64,000 nt of DNA from an uncultured bacterium (GCA_905215965.1 CAJMSD010000011.1:21720-85719), one strand, 5' to 3'. Positions 51,904-61,373 are shown, numbered from the stretch's first letter. The notes: generated from the letters alone by a model not told the origin. Program-made: numbers and translations.

Positions 51904-53010
51904 TTACTTAACCTCCCTGCTCATCGCGTCAATAAATTCATCAAATAAATATGCTGTGTCAAGCGGACCGCCGTGAGCTTCGGGGTGGAACTGCACAGTA
52001 AAAGCATTGCACGATCTGTATCTTATTCCCTCGCAGGTCTTGTCATTAGCATTTATATGTGAAACAGCTCCCGTTTCGGGTGCGATGCTTTCGCCAACCA
52101 CAGCATATCCATGATTCTGGCTTGTAACATAAGTCAGACCGCTTTCAAGGTCGATCACAGGCTGATTTGCTCCTCTGTGTCCGTATTTCAGCTTTTCCGT
52201 CCTGCCTCCGTTTGCAAGCGCCATAAGCTGATGACCGAGACATATTCCGAAAATCGGGATACCAAGTTTCTCGATCACTTTGATATTTTCAATTATTTCA
52301 GTATTTTCGGCAGGATCTCCAGGGCCGTTTGACAGCATTATGCCGTCGGGAGCAATTTGCTTTATCGTTTCGGCATTTGTATATGCAGGTACGACTATCA
52401 CTTCGCAGTTTCGCTTGATAAGCTCCTGACGGATATTTCTCTTATATCCGAAATCAAGCAGCGCGACCCTATATTTAGTATCTACTTCTTTATATGTATA
52501 AATTTCAGAACCGGTAACATTTTTTACTGCGTCGCATATTTCATAATTATTTACTTTTTCAAGAAGCTCGTTTTTCTTATCATAAAGGTTCTCGGTGGTT
52601 ATCACGCCGTTCATTACGCCTGCTTCTCGTATAATTCGTGTAAGGCGACGGGTATCTATATTACAGATGCCTATAATATTATGATCGGCAAGGAAATCTC
52701 CGATACTCCCCTCGCTTCTGAAATTGGACGGAGCATCGCACAATTCTCTTACAATATATCCGCTTACATATGATCTTGCCGACTCATTGTCCTCTTGATT
52801 TACACCGTAATTTCCGATAAGCGGAAAAGTCTGTGTAACTATCTGACCGTAATAGCTTGGATCGGTAAGCGTTTCCTGATAGCCGGTAACTCCGGTAGTA
52901 AAAACGACTTCACCGATGACAGTTCCCTTTGCGCCGCAGCTGAAACCTTCAAATACCGTTCCGTCCGCAAGCATAAGATAAGCCTTTTCCCTCTGAATGA
53001 ATAACGACAT
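51904..53010 (-). CDS. carA: Carbamoyl-phosphate synthase, small subunit
   Basis: A 368-aa glutamine amidotransferase. N-terminal domain with TGVTGYQETLTDPSYYGQIV, class I GATase domain with the nucleophile Cys in GICLGHQLMAL and the catalytic His in QFHPEAHGG. It supplies ammonia to CarB. The ATG at 53010 has AAGGA upstream; the sequence from residue 12 (MLADGT) is the common family start, so the first 11 residues are an extension or a mis-start. Confidence 0.95.
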   Translation of the reverse strand: MSLFIQREKAYLMLADGTVFEGFSCGAKGTVIGEVVFTTGVTGYQETLTDPSYYGQIVTQTFPLIGNYGVNQEDNESARSYVSGYIVRELCDAPSNFRSEGSIGDFLADHNIIGICNIDTRRLTRIIREAGVMNGVITTENLYDKKNELLEKVNNYEICDAVKNVTGSEIYTYKEVDTKYRVALLDFGYKRNIRQELIKRNCEVIVVPAYTNAETIKQIAPDGIMLSNGPGDPAENTEIIENIKVIEKLGIPIFGICLGHQLMALANGGRTEKLKYGHRGANQPVIDLESGLTYVTSQNHGYAVVGESIAPETGAVSHINANDKTCEGIRYRSCNAFTVQFHPEAHGGPLDTAYLFDEFIDAMSREVK

Positions 53011-53045
53011 TTTACCATTCCTTTCGAAATTTTACTTGACAAAAA

Positions 53046-53972
53046 TTACTTCAAATTGATATAAGATGTAATATCGTCCCTCATGCGTATAGCCTCGCGG
53101 CGAGCTGCTTTAGCGAAGTCACGTTCGTCGCAGCCTTCCTTTTTATACGCGCACATAACGGCTCTTGAAGAATTTACTATCGCGCCGAGACCGTTTTCGT
53201 CAAAGCCGCCCTTAAGACCTTCTGCTCCTCCGCCCTGTGCTCCGTAACCGGGAACGAGGAACATTGTATGCGGAAGTCTTTTTCTAAGCTCTGTGAGCAT
53301 TTCTGGATATGTTGCTCCAACTACTGCTCCTACTGCGGAATATCCGTATTTTCCAACAGAATCCTCTCCCCATTTTTCACACATATCACCCATAGCTTCA
53401 TAAATACTTCTGCCGTCTGCCAATTTCATATCCTGAAGCTCTCCGCTTGAAGGATTTGAAGTTTTTACAAGAACGTAAATCCCCTTATCGCGCTCTTTGC
53501 AGACCTTGAGAAGAGGAGCGATACCGTCAGTGCCGAGATAGCCGTTGACCGTAAGCGCATCAGCGCCAAAAGGCTCTATTTCGCTGTCTCCAACAGTTAC
53601 CGCACCGAGATGAGCATTGGTGTAAGCCTCCATAGTAGCTCCGATATCGTTTCTTTTACCGTCGGTAATTACAAACATACCATTAAGCTTTGCGTAGCGT
53701 ATCGTCTTTTCAAGCGTTTTTATTCCGTAATGACCGTACATTTCATAATAAGCAGCCTGCGGCTTTATTGCCGGAACTATATCGTGGATCTCATCGATAA
53801 TTGCCTGATTAAACGCAAAAATTGCTTTTGCCGCAGCCTTGAGAGTCCAGCCGTCCTCGTCAAGATAACGTCTGCAAATATACTCGGGAACGTACTCAAG
53901 CTTAGGATCGAGCCCCACAACGGTAGGATTTTTCATTTCTATGATTTTTTCAATAAGTCTGTCAAATGACAT
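53046..53972 (-). CDS. pyrF: Orotidine 5'-phosphate decarboxylase (long form)
   Basis: A 308-aa OMP decarboxylase of the larger group (about 300 aa): VVGLDPKLEYVP, IKPQAAYYEMYG with the substrate-binding Lys, and the catalytic ITDGKRNDIG. It converts OMP to UMP. In-frame GTG and ATG codons just upstream lie in or against the AAAGGTGA site; the ATG at 53972 has the right spacing. It sits between carA and pyrC. Confidence 0.95.
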   Translation of the reverse strand: MSFDRLIEKIIEMKNPTVVGLDPKLEYVPEYICRRYLDEDGWTLKAAAKAIFAFNQAIIDEIHDIVPAIKPQAAYYEMYGHYGIKTLEKTIRYAKLNGMFVITDGKRNDIGATMEAYTNAHLGAVTVGDSEIEPFGADALTVNGYLGTDGIAPLLKVCKERDKGIYVLVKTSNPSSGELQDMKLADGRSIYEAMGDMCEKWGEDSVGKYGYSAVGAVVGATYPEMLTELRKRLPHTMFLVPGYGAQGGGAEGLKGGFDENGLGAIVNSSRAVMCAYKKEGCDERDFAKAARREAIRMRDDITSYINLK

Positions 53973-53980
53973 ATACATTC

Positions 53981-55252
53981 TCACCTTTCGTCAAATTTTA
54001 TTTTTCCTTTTGAAATTGTTATTATCGGCTTTCCTTTTAAGGTCATGCCCTTAAAAACAGTATTTTTTGATTTGGAATGCAGCTTCTCGGGATCGACCGT
54101 CCATTTTTTATTCGGATCGATTATTACAAGATCAGCCGTTTTTCCGACTGCAATTGCAGGTATATCAAGACCGAGTATCTTTCTCGGATTTACGCACATA
54201 AGCTCTGCAATACGCTTGAGACTTACTTCTCCCGTATGATAAAGAGCGGTAAGCGCAGCTGCAAGAGAGGTTTCCAATCCGACAACACCGTTCGGAGCCG
54301 TTTCAAAATAAGATTTTTCCTCACTCGAATGCGGAGCATGATCTGTAATGATACAGTCAATAACACCGTCCTTGATCGCGTTTATAACAGCCTGTACGTC
54401 GGATTTAGTTCTAAGCGGAGGATTCATTCTGTAATCCGCGTCCCGTTTCTCCAAGAGCTCATCGGTAAGCATAAAATAATGCGGAGCTGTTTCACAGGTT
54501 ACTCTGACGCCTTTTTCCTTTGCAAAACGAATGATCTCGGTGCTTCCCTCCGTACTTACATGAGCGATATGGATATGCGCGCCGACCGACGAAGCAAGTA
54601 TGATCTCTCTTGCGGTTATATAATCCTCGGAAGCTCTGTCCATTCCCTTTACGCCAAGCTTTTCGGAAATATATCCTTTATTCATAATGCCGCCGTTAAT
54701 TATAGACAGATCCTCGCAGTGCGATATGACAAGCATTCCGTTATCCTTGGACTTTTCAAGAGCCTTACGCATTAGCTCTGCATTTTCAACGGGACGGCCG
54801 TCATCGGAAATGCAGATACACCCCGCCGATTTAAGCGCTTCATAGTCGCACAGCTCCAAGCCTTTCATTCCGCTTGTAATGCAGCCTGCCGGATAAACGT
54901 CCACTCCCGTATCCGCAGCAGTCCTTATGATATATTCGACAGTTTCGGGATTGTCGCACGGAGGCTTCGTATTCGGCATACACACAACGCCCGTAACTCC
55001 TCCGGCAAGCGCGGCGCGGCAGCCGCTGTGGATATCTTCTTTATACGTAAGTCCCGGATCACGGAAATGTACGTGCATATCAAACAGCGACGGCATAAGA
55101 ACAAGATCGCTGCCGTCAATGACCTCGTCGGCTCCGCATCTCAGATTAGTCCCCACGCTTTCGATTGCTTCGTCCTTAATAAGAACATCTGTTACCATAT
55201 CGTTTTTTGCATCAACGGCACGAATGTTTTTTATCAAAATTGTGTTCCCCAT
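53981..55252 (-). CDS. pyrC: Dihydroorotase
   Basis: A 423-aa class I dihydroorotase. Zinc ligands and active-site blocks are DMHVHFRDPG, SHCED, HIHIAHVSTEGS and IITDHAPHSSEEK. It closes carbamoyl aspartate to dihydroorotate. GGAGG precedes the ATG, 9 bases after pyrR. No pyrB (aspartate carbamoyltransferase) is present between pyrR and pyrC, so pyrB must be elsewhere. Confidence 0.95.
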   Translation of the reverse strand: MGNTILIKNIRAVDAKNDMVTDVLIKDEAIESVGTNLRCGADEVIDGSDLVLMPSLFDMHVHFRDPGLTYKEDIHSGCRAALAGGVTGVVCMPNTKPPCDNPETVEYIIRTAADTGVDVYPAGCITSGMKGLELCDYEALKSAGCICISDDGRPVENAELMRKALEKSKDNGMLVISHCEDLSIINGGIMNKGYISEKLGVKGMDRASEDYITAREIILASSVGAHIHIAHVSTEGSTEIIRFAKEKGVRVTCETAPHYFMLTDELLEKRDADYRMNPPLRTKSDVQAVINAIKDGVIDCIITDHAPHSSEEKSYFETAPNGVVGLETSLAAALTALYHTGEVSLKRIAELMCVNPRKILGLDIPAIAVGKTADLVIIDPNKKWTVDPEKLHSKSKNTVFKGMTLKGKPIITISKGKIKFDER

Positions 55253-55261
55253 AACTCCTCC

Positions 55262-55789
55262 TTATGAATTATAAATAGTAACGGAATCGTTTCCGTCATG
55301 CTCTTTGACCGACACTCTCACGTCCTCGTTTCTTGCTGTCGGGAGGTTTTTTCCGACATAATCGGGACGTATCGGAAGCTCTCTGTGACCTCTGTCTACA
55401 AGAACGGCAAGCTGAACAGACTGAGGTCTTCCGCGCTGGATCAGTGCATCTATAGCAGCTCTTGCACTTCTTCCGGTAAAAATCACATCGTCCACAAGGA
55501 CAATTTTTTTATCGTTCACATCAAAAGGAATATCAGTAAGCTCATTCCATTCGGAAGCGTCCATATCGTCCCGATACGGAGTTATATCGAGCTGACCGAA
55601 GCTAACATCGGTTTTTTCAAGCTCGGATATTTTTTCGGCTATGCGTTTGCCGATCGCTACGCCCCTTGAAAGTATTCCCACAATGCAAAGCTTATCCGCT
55701 CCTTTATTTCTTTCCAGAATTTCATAGGAGATCCTCGCCATTGCTCTATGCATTGCAGCTTCGTCCATGATCAATCTCTTTTTTTCCAT
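55262..55789 (-). CDS. pyrR: PyrR bifunctional pyr attenuator / uracil phosphoribosyltransferase
   Basis: A 175-aa type I PRTase-fold protein: KRLIMDEAAMHRAMARIS start, LCIVGILSRGVAIGKRI and the PRPP loop IVLVDDVIFTGRS. PyrR binds the pyr leader with UMP or UTP to favour termination. The ATG at 55789 follows AGGTGA; a GTG at 55798 lies inside that site and is rejected. The PyrR-binding leader is directly upstream. Confidence 0.96.
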   Translation of the reverse strand: MEKKRLIMDEAAMHRAMARISYEILERNKGADKLCIVGILSRGVAIGKRIAEKISELEKTDVSFGQLDITPYRDDMDASEWNELTDIPFDVNDKKIVLVDDVIFTGRSARAAIDALIQRGRPQSVQLAVLVDRGHRELPIRPDYVGKNLPTARNEDVRVSVKEHDGNDSVTIYNS

Positions 55790-55802
55790 AAAAATCACCT
55801 AA

Positions 55803-55934
55803 CAAAAAGCGCTTGCCCTTTATGACAGGCAAGCGCATAGATATAGCTGCATCTACAGATATAGTTACAGTTTATAAGTCACCGACACGCCTTGTCAACC
55901 TCACAGGATCAACTTAAAGGGTTCTCTTTGAATA
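55803..55934 (-). promoter_or_regulatory. PyrR-dependent attenuator of the pyr operon
   Basis: The leader contains GATCCTGTGAGGTTG (55896-55910), which fits the PyrR-binding loop consensus ARUCCNGNGAGGYU, followed by a terminator GCGCTTGCC/GGCAAGCGC with TTTTTGTT (55803-55837) just before pyrR. High UMP would stabilise the binding hairpin and end transcription. Confidence 0.92.
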
Positions 55935-55963
55935 ATTATAACATACTTTTCAAGCTTTGTCCA
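55935..55963 (-). promoter_or_regulatory. pyr operon promoter
   Basis: Minus strand TGGACA, 17-base spacer, TATAAT, about 25 bases before the PyrR-binding loop and just after the end of the GH59-like gene. Confidence 0.85.
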
Positions 55964-55974
55964 GTATTATTTCA

Positions 55975-58575
55975 TCAATTATGGTGCTTTTTTTCTTTTT
56001 TAAGTTTTCGGACCAAAAAAGCTGTTGTTCCAAGCACAGCCGCCGTTGTTGCAGCAGCTTTAACAGCGGTATATGTTTTATTTTTCTTTTTGCTTACAAC
56101 TCGTCCGAATCCATGATATTCATCGGAGCTGCTGTATGTAATTACGGAATCAAGCTCCAGCTCGCCCTCGGCAACCTCAACTTTAAGACAATGAACCGCA
56201 CATTTACTGTCGACGCTTCTGTAAAACGCCTGACGGAAGCTGCTTCCTCCGACCTCACGATTATCTTCAATTTTTACGCCGTCAAGAGTTATCTTAATTT
56301 TTGCCTTTTCCACAGTACCGCACAAAGCAAACGCGCTGCCCATAAACGCGATCTTAATGCCGTCTCCTGCTTTCAGATGAGCGCAGGCTCGATTTGAAAA
56401 CTTATAGGAAGCTCCGGCGTCAAGAGTAGGATTACCTATATATTTCATTTTTCCGTGAAGCGCGTCGGCTTTGTTTGTATAGCTGTTCGTATTATCTATC
56501 GGCTTTACGGAAAGTTCGGAAAAGCGATTATTATCATAGCTGCTTGTCAGCGATACGCGTCCGTTTGGCTGCATAACCGATTTTTCGGCATAATTTCCGA
56601 CAAGACTTTCGTCGATATACGCAAGATAAATATTTCCGACTGCCGTGACGGTTAGCTTATGCTCGGCATCGGGATCAAAATCGTTTAACATTCCGTCACC
56701 GACAATGTCGTCCATGAAAAGAATTCTCCAACAGCCGTCCTTAAAAAGTCGAAGCGAAAATCCGCAGTTTGACGTTATCTCGCAGGCGACAGCCGAATTA
56801 TAGCGCACTCCTATCCCTGCATATCCGCCTTTTATCCTGACTATGACCTCAGCAGAATAATCCGCCCATGAATCGTCTCCAAGGCAGGTTATAGGCTCGG
56901 GAGTACCTCTGAAACGCCAGTTATCGGGAATAATATCCGCTGTTATTTTTTGTTCGAGATAATACTTATTCTCTTCATTGACAATTTCAAATGCTCCTCC
57001 CTGATCGGTAAGATAGTGCGGAGCTTCGGGAACAAAATCATCTTTATGCGGAAGCTTCAGGCGTGACCTCTTATTGTTGATGCGTCCGTACTCACTGAGT
57101 TTCTCCATAATATCGGTGTCCAAGCTTGTAACGGTAACAATGGAATACGGCTTGACCGACAAGTAAAGCTCGTCATTTTCAATGCAGACAGTCTCGCATA
57201 TTTTAAGCCGATTCACTTCGCCCATATCTCCGGGATTCGGGCCGCAGCTTTCTATAATATTTATTTTTCTGCCGTTGAGATCGCAATTTTTGAAAGCAAG
57301 CCTGTACTTCCTTGTCCTTGAGCTGTCATTGGTCAATACCGATGAAAAATCCGATCTGCTTTCAGGCATAAAAGTTATATAATTTGAGGTAGTATATTCA
57401 ATATAGTGATTTTCCTCACCGTCTCCAAAGCAGGCGCTTTCGACAGGGTGCCAGCCGTTTTTACAAAAAGCCGTAAAATGCATGACCGCATAAAATCCCG
57501 AGCTGATTAAGTAATGTCCGCTCCAAGGCTCGTTCGCACAAATAATATGCTTAGGATAATAGCACGAACCGTCATAATAAGCAGAGACCGCAGGCTGAAG
57601 CTCATACATCGTCATTTTTCCGTGAAACCAACTGTTGATGATCCGATTTGCCATATCGACAGCTCCGTTTCTTCCTCCAAGACCTCCAATGCCTGATTTT
57701 GCAGTGAACTCCGGGGTATTCATCGGAGAAATACCCTCGCTATACCAGATTTCCTTACCATATTCGCTGTACAGGCGTTCGGTATCTTCATTGCCGTAGG
57801 TCGTATAGTGAAGTCCGATTATATCCACGGCATTCCTTAACTGCTGATTTTTTAACATTTCCTCAGCAATTGTGCGCGTGTCGACTTCGTCGGAAGCAAC
57901 GATTTTTATATTTCTGCAGCTGTACGGCAAAGATCTATCGTTTCTTATGCGTTCTGAAAAGTAAATTATCCATTCGCTGTCGGCATAACCTGTTTCATTT
58001 GCATCGGGACTTATATGAGTAAATCTGAGTCCGAGCTTGTTATATGCCTGAGCAAGAGTCTGCGAATACCATTTATAACGAGCCTTAAATCCGTCCGCTT
58101 TGCTTTTTTCAAAAGCCTTTGCAACCCATGCAGGCTGTCCCCAGCGAAGCATATCCACAGTAATATTCGGATTGATTTTCTGAGCATCAGCTGCAAAAAC
58201 AAAACCCGCGCCTCTTGTAACATCGGCTGTCTCGTCTTCTGAACGCATTGTACACGGCTCTGTGCCCGAAGACGAATTCACATCAGCGCCAAGCTCAATT
58301 TTTATATGGGAAAGCTGTGCTCCGTAACCTTTCTCAAAAAGCAGGCGAAGTATCTCATGATATATTTCCGGATACTTTTTTCTGTAATCGAGCAAAAGCT
58401 GCGAAGAATTATTTGCCGATATACAGCCGATTCCCTTATACGCAGAGTTTTCTCCGCAGGCAATCGTATCAGCATCGATCAAAATATCACGATATTTTCC
58501 GTTATTAGAAAGTCCCTTATGTATATCCTCTGCCGCTCCGAAAGAAAAATTTTTATATTTTTTTTGAAAATTCAT
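55975..58575 (-). CDS. GH59 (galactocerebrosidase)-like protein with C-terminal membrane segment
   Basis: An 866-aa protein. A GH59-like TIM-barrel (about 35-350) contains YKGIGCISANNSSQLLLDY, HIKIELGADVNSSSGTEP, acid/base Glu194 in SPDANETGY and candidate nucleophile Glu280 in IWYSEGISP, then EPWSGHYLISSGFYAVMH. A beta-sandwich (about 360-490), a LamG-like lectin region (about 510-715) and an extra beta-rich module (about 720-830) follow. The C-terminus is one hydrophobic helix (about 838-856) flanked by Lys. There is no signal peptide, and the ATG, right after GTGAGG, cannot be moved upstream past the trmB stop. GH59 enzymes cut beta-galactosyl linkages; the real substrate is unknown. Confidence 0.82.
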   Translation of the reverse strand: MNFQKKYKNFSFGAAEDIHKGLSNNGKYRDILIDADTIACGENSAYKGIGCISANNSSQLLLDYRKKYPEIYHEILRLLFEKGYGAQLSHIKIELGADVNSSSGTEPCTMRSEDETADVTRGAGFVFAADAQKINPNITVDMLRWGQPAWVAKAFEKSKADGFKARYKWYSQTLAQAYNKLGLRFTHISPDANETGYADSEWIIYFSERIRNDRSLPYSCRNIKIVASDEVDTRTIAEEMLKNQQLRNAVDIIGLHYTTYGNEDTERLYSEYGKEIWYSEGISPMNTPEFTAKSGIGGLGGRNGAVDMANRIINSWFHGKMTMYELQPAVSAYYDGSCYYPKHIICANEPWSGHYLISSGFYAVMHFTAFCKNGWHPVESACFGDGEENHYIEYTTSNYITFMPESRSDFSSVLTNDSSRTRKYRLAFKNCDLNGRKINIIESCGPNPGDMGEVNRLKICETVCIENDELYLSVKPYSIVTVTSLDTDIMEKLSEYGRINNKRSRLKLPHKDDFVPEAPHYLTDQGGAFEIVNEENKYYLEQKITADIIPDNWRFRGTPEPITCLGDDSWADYSAEVIVRIKGGYAGIGVRYNSAVACEITSNCGFSLRLFKDGCWRILFMDDIVGDGMLNDFDPDAEHKLTVTAVGNIYLAYIDESLVGNYAEKSVMQPNGRVSLTSSYDNNRFSELSVKPIDNTNSYTNKADALHGKMKYIGNPTLDAGASYKFSNRACAHLKAGDGIKIAFMGSAFALCGTVEKAKIKITLDGVKIEDNREVGGSSFRQAFYRSVDSKCAVHCLKVEVAEGELELDSVITYSSSDEYHGFGRVVSKKKNKTYTAVKAAATTAAVLGTTAFLVRKLKKEKKHHN

Positions 58576-58582
58576 TTCGACC

Positions 58583-59239
58583 TCACTTTATAGGCTCGGC
58601 AATTAAAAATTTAATTTTAATTCCTTCGTCGGAAAACATCTTTTCATGCTCTGTAACAAAATTTTCGATATCGGTTACGCTATGCAGATCACGGGTCATA
58701 TATTTTATGCTAAATCCTGCCTCTTTGAAATATTCAATGGATTCATCAAAGAGTTCATCATCGTCGGTCTTGAACCATATCTCGCCTTTTAGAAATTTTT
58801 TATAGTTTAAAAGCTGGCGCGTATGGGTAAGACGGCGTTTTTTATGCTTTTTCTTCGGCCACGGATTACAGAAATTAATATATATCCTGTCCGCACGATC
58901 ATTTTCGTCCCAAGTAAGATCAATACGTTCAATATTCTGGATCGCCACTCTGACGTTGTCCGTTTTCATATTTTTCTCCGAATATGCAGCCTCGATCTTT
59001 CGCTTTGCAAGCACGAGCATTTCGTTTTTTATATCCATTGCAATGTAATTATTTTCAGGATGAGCCGAAGCTGCCTGTGATATAAATCCGCCCTTGCCGC
59101 AGCCGAGCTCGACATAAAGCGGTCTTTCGGGATTATCAAAAAGGCTGTACCATTTTCCCTTGCATTCTTCGGTATTTTTTATGTAAAACGAACACGCTTC
59201 AAGTTCAGGCTTTGCCCATGGTTTATGTCTGATCCTCAT
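58583..59239 (-). CDS. trmB: tRNA (guanine-N7)-methyltransferase
   Basis: A 218-aa SAM-dependent TrmB that forms m7G46. It shows MRIRHKPWAKPEL, VELGCGKGGF (SAM binding), NFCNPWPKKKHKKRR (substrate loop) and FKTDDDELFDESIEYF. Its stop TGA lies in the ribosome binding site of the GH59-like gene seven bases later, so the two are translationally coupled. GGAGG precedes the ATG. Confidence 0.96.
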   Translation of the reverse strand: MRIRHKPWAKPELEACSFYIKNTEECKGKWYSLFDNPERPLYVELGCGKGGFISQAASAHPENNYIAMDIKNEMLVLAKRKIEAAYSEKNMKTDNVRVAIQNIERIDLTWDENDRADRIYINFCNPWPKKKHKKRRLTHTRQLLNYKKFLKGEIWFKTDDDELFDESIEYFKEAGFSIKYMTRDLHSVTDIENFVTEHEKMFSDEGIKIKFLIAEPIK

Positions 59240-59301
59240 ATTTAACCTCCATTAAAATTTTAATCGATCACGCCGATTTTTCAAAATTTAAACTTGTAAT
59301 T

Positions 59302-60204
59302 TTATTCCGGCAGAATATCAATTATTGCAACCTCCGGCCGATTATTAAATCTTGCCGGAACAGGATATCCTCCTATTCCGGATGTAATAAACATTGTTCC
59401 GCCGGAATAAGGAAACATTCCTTTATCATAGATATCCGAACGAGTTCCGTTAAGCTCAGGAAACCACTCGCCGTTTTCCGCATAATATACAGGCCCTTTT
59501 TCAAACGGAAGCTGAATGATTCCTCCGTGAGTATCACCGCAGAGTGTTAGATCCGCTCCGAACTGCGCAAACTTGTCATAATTAGGGATATGAGCCATAA
59601 GTATTGTGTAACGATTTTCATCAAGTGAAAAGGCATTATTCAAATCAAAAGTTGACGAATAATAAACGTTATCTATTCCGAGGATCTGTATCTCGCTGCC
59701 GTTTATATTAATAGATTCACTTCTATAATCCATAATATGAGCTTTTGCAGCTGACATGGCGTCAAGATATTCCTGTGCAGTGTCATGCTCGCCTGGAACA
59801 AAATACACCGGATATCCGTTATCAGTAAGCTTTGATACAAGCTGCACGGGAATATCCCTCAGCTTTTCATCGCCGCTTCTGGAATACATATCGCCAAGAA
59901 TAAAAACAATATCAGGCTCGGCATTATCTATCTTTGAATATACCGCATCGCTGCCGATCCCGAATTTTGACGCATGAAGATCGCTTATAACGGCAATTCG
60001 TATATCGGAAGAAATTTTATCGGAGTAGACTTTAAATTTAGAAGTTTTTATGGTGAAATTATTAAACCACCAAACTATTCCGATAATTATAATAAATATC
60101 AAAAACTTTCTTAGCCTGTATTTCTTTTTCTTTGGCCGGCTATTTTCGTTTGTCTCGTCTTTTATAAGTTTTTCTGTTTCCTGGCCATTCTTTTGTTCAT
60201 TCAT
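59302..60204 (-). CDS. Membrane-anchored metallophosphoesterase
   Basis: A 300-aa calcineurin-like phosphoesterase of the YkuE/YaeI type. After a Lys-rich cytoplasmic segment there is one membrane helix (about 31-48), then the metal site: AVISDLHASKFG, ILGDMYSRSGD, GEHDT (usually GNHD), and GDTHGG near the C-terminus. Relatives act on lipid A intermediates or cell-wall lipids; the substrate here is open. It lies 5 bases after the mscS-like gene with AAGGAG before ATG. Confidence 0.88.
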   Translation of the reverse strand: MNEQKNGQETEKLIKDETNENSRPKKKKYRLRKFLIFIIIIGIVWWFNNFTIKTSKFKVYSDKISSDIRIAVISDLHASKFGIGSDAVYSKIDNAEPDIVFILGDMYSRSGDEKLRDIPVQLVSKLTDNGYPVYFVPGEHDTAQEYLDAMSAAKAHIMDYRSESININGSEIQILGIDNVYYSSTFDLNNAFSLDENRYTILMAHIPNYDKFAQFGADLTLCGDTHGGIIQLPFEKGPVYYAENGEWFPELNGTRSDIYDKGMFPYSGGTMFITSGIGGYPVPARFNNRPEVAIIDILPE

Positions 60205-60209
60205 TTAGC

Positions 60210-61097
60210 TCACTCCTTAATGTGCACGTCGAGCTGGTTAAACGGAATTTCAATTCCATTTTTATCGAACGCTTCCTTAACAGCTTCATTCATATTGTAT
60301 TTTACGGTCAGATAATTAACATTATCAGTCCACAAAAGCACGTCAATAGAAATAGAGCTTTCGCCCTGCGCTCCAATTCTCACGACAGGTTCAGGATCTT
60401 TGTAAATCAATTTATCGGCTTTTATCACATCAAGAAGAATTTTTCTTGCCGCTTCAAAATCAGTTTTATAACTAACTTCAAAGCTTAGATCTACACGTCT
60501 TGAAGAGCTTTCCGTGTAATTTATGATCTTAGCTTCGGTAATTTTTCCGTTTGGAATAAAAACTGTTTTACCGTCCGCAGTAGATATTTTCGTATACAGA
60601 ATGCTGATAGTTTCGACTGTACCGACAGAATTGTCTATCTCTATCATATCGCCTGAAACAAACGGTTTTGAAAAAAGAATAATAAATCCTCCGCAAAGAT
60701 TTGAAAGGCAATTCTGCAAGGCAAGGCTTATCGCCAGACCTGCAGCTCCGAAAATTGTAATAATTGATGACATCGGAACGTGCATAATAGAAAGCGCCAT
60801 CATTATCACAACAATATACAAGATAATTTTTATAAGTGAAACCAAAAAGCCTCTTGCGGCGCTGTCAATATTTGAACGCTTGAAAGCTTTAGATAAAACG
60901 AAAGTAATTATTTTTGCAGCAACTATTCCTGCAAGCAAAGCAATTAAAGCAATTGCCAGAGAAGGAAGGATCTCTTTTATTTTATCGCCAATAGCGCTAA
61001 AAAATGTACTCGCTTTGGCAACCTCTTCATGGATAACTTCAGCAACAGGTTCCGTTGCCGTTGTGATCTCCTCAGTAACTGTCGTATCTGTATTCAA
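60210..61097 (-). CDS. MscS-family small-conductance mechanosensitive channel
   Basis: An approximately 295-aa channel with three membrane helices (about 45-65, 75-100 and the pore helix), the Gly/Ala-rich pore segment IFGAAGLAISLALQ, and the beta domain with PFVSGDMIEI and VFIPNGKI. It releases solutes on hypo-osmotic shock. An ATG at 61130 is in frame but only 9 bases from the TATAAT, so it would be leaderless; TTG at 61097, 10 bases after GAAAGGCGA, is more likely. The metallophosphoesterase gene follows in the same transcript. Confidence 0.85.
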   Translation of the reverse strand: MNTDTTVTEEITTATEPVAEVIHEEVAKASTFFSAIGDKIKEILPSLAIALIALLAGIVAAKIITFVLSKAFKRSNIDSAARGFLVSLIKIILYIVVIMMALSIMHVPMSSIITIFGAAGLAISLALQNCLSNLCGGFIILFSKPFVSGDMIEIDNSVGTVETISILYTKISTADGKTVFIPNGKITEAKIINYTESSSRRVDLSFEVSYKTDFEAARKILLDVIKADKLIYKDPEPVVRIGAQGESSISIDVLLWTDNVNYLTVKYNMNEAVKEAFDKNGIEIPFNQLDVHIKE

Positions 61098-61138
61098 AAT
61101 TTCATCGCCTTTCGTATTTTTATATTGCATACAGTATA

Positions 61139-61166
61139 ATTATAACAGATATGCAGAAAAAGTCAA
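61139..61166 (-). promoter_or_regulatory. Promoter of the mscS-like operon
   Basis: Minus strand TTGACT, 16-base spacer, TATAAT. It decides against the upstream ATG at 61130 as translation start. Confidence 0.75.
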
Positions 61167-61280
61167 CGAGAATAAGTTTTATAAAAAATTTAAATATGTT
61201 TTATCTACTTGAAAAAGCTGCTGCAATATGATATAATAACTAAGTAATGTTAAGTCAATACTGTGGTTATATTGGAAAAT

Positions 61281-61353
61281 GTCGCTATAGCTCAGTTGGA
61301 TAGAGCGACCGCCTCCTAAGCGGCAGATTGTTCGATTCCTTCGAGTAGTGAAA
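61281..61353 (+). pseudogene. Degenerate tRNA-Arg(CCT)-like sequence
   Basis: Acceptor 5' strand GTCGCTA, D arm GCTC-AGTTGGATA-GAGC and an anticodon arm with CTCCTAA (anticodon CCT, 61315-61317) are intact. The T arm does not pair well, lacks a canonical TTCGANN loop in register, and the 3' acceptor (TAGTGAA) pairs only up to the first base. No CCA. It is 20 bases upstream of an intact tRNA-Arg(CCT) sharing the 13-mer CGCCTCCTAAGCG. Probably a non-functional relic; an unusual but active tRNA is less likely. Confidence 0.6.
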
Positions 61354-61373
61354 ATTGCATAAATCTTAAAAAT

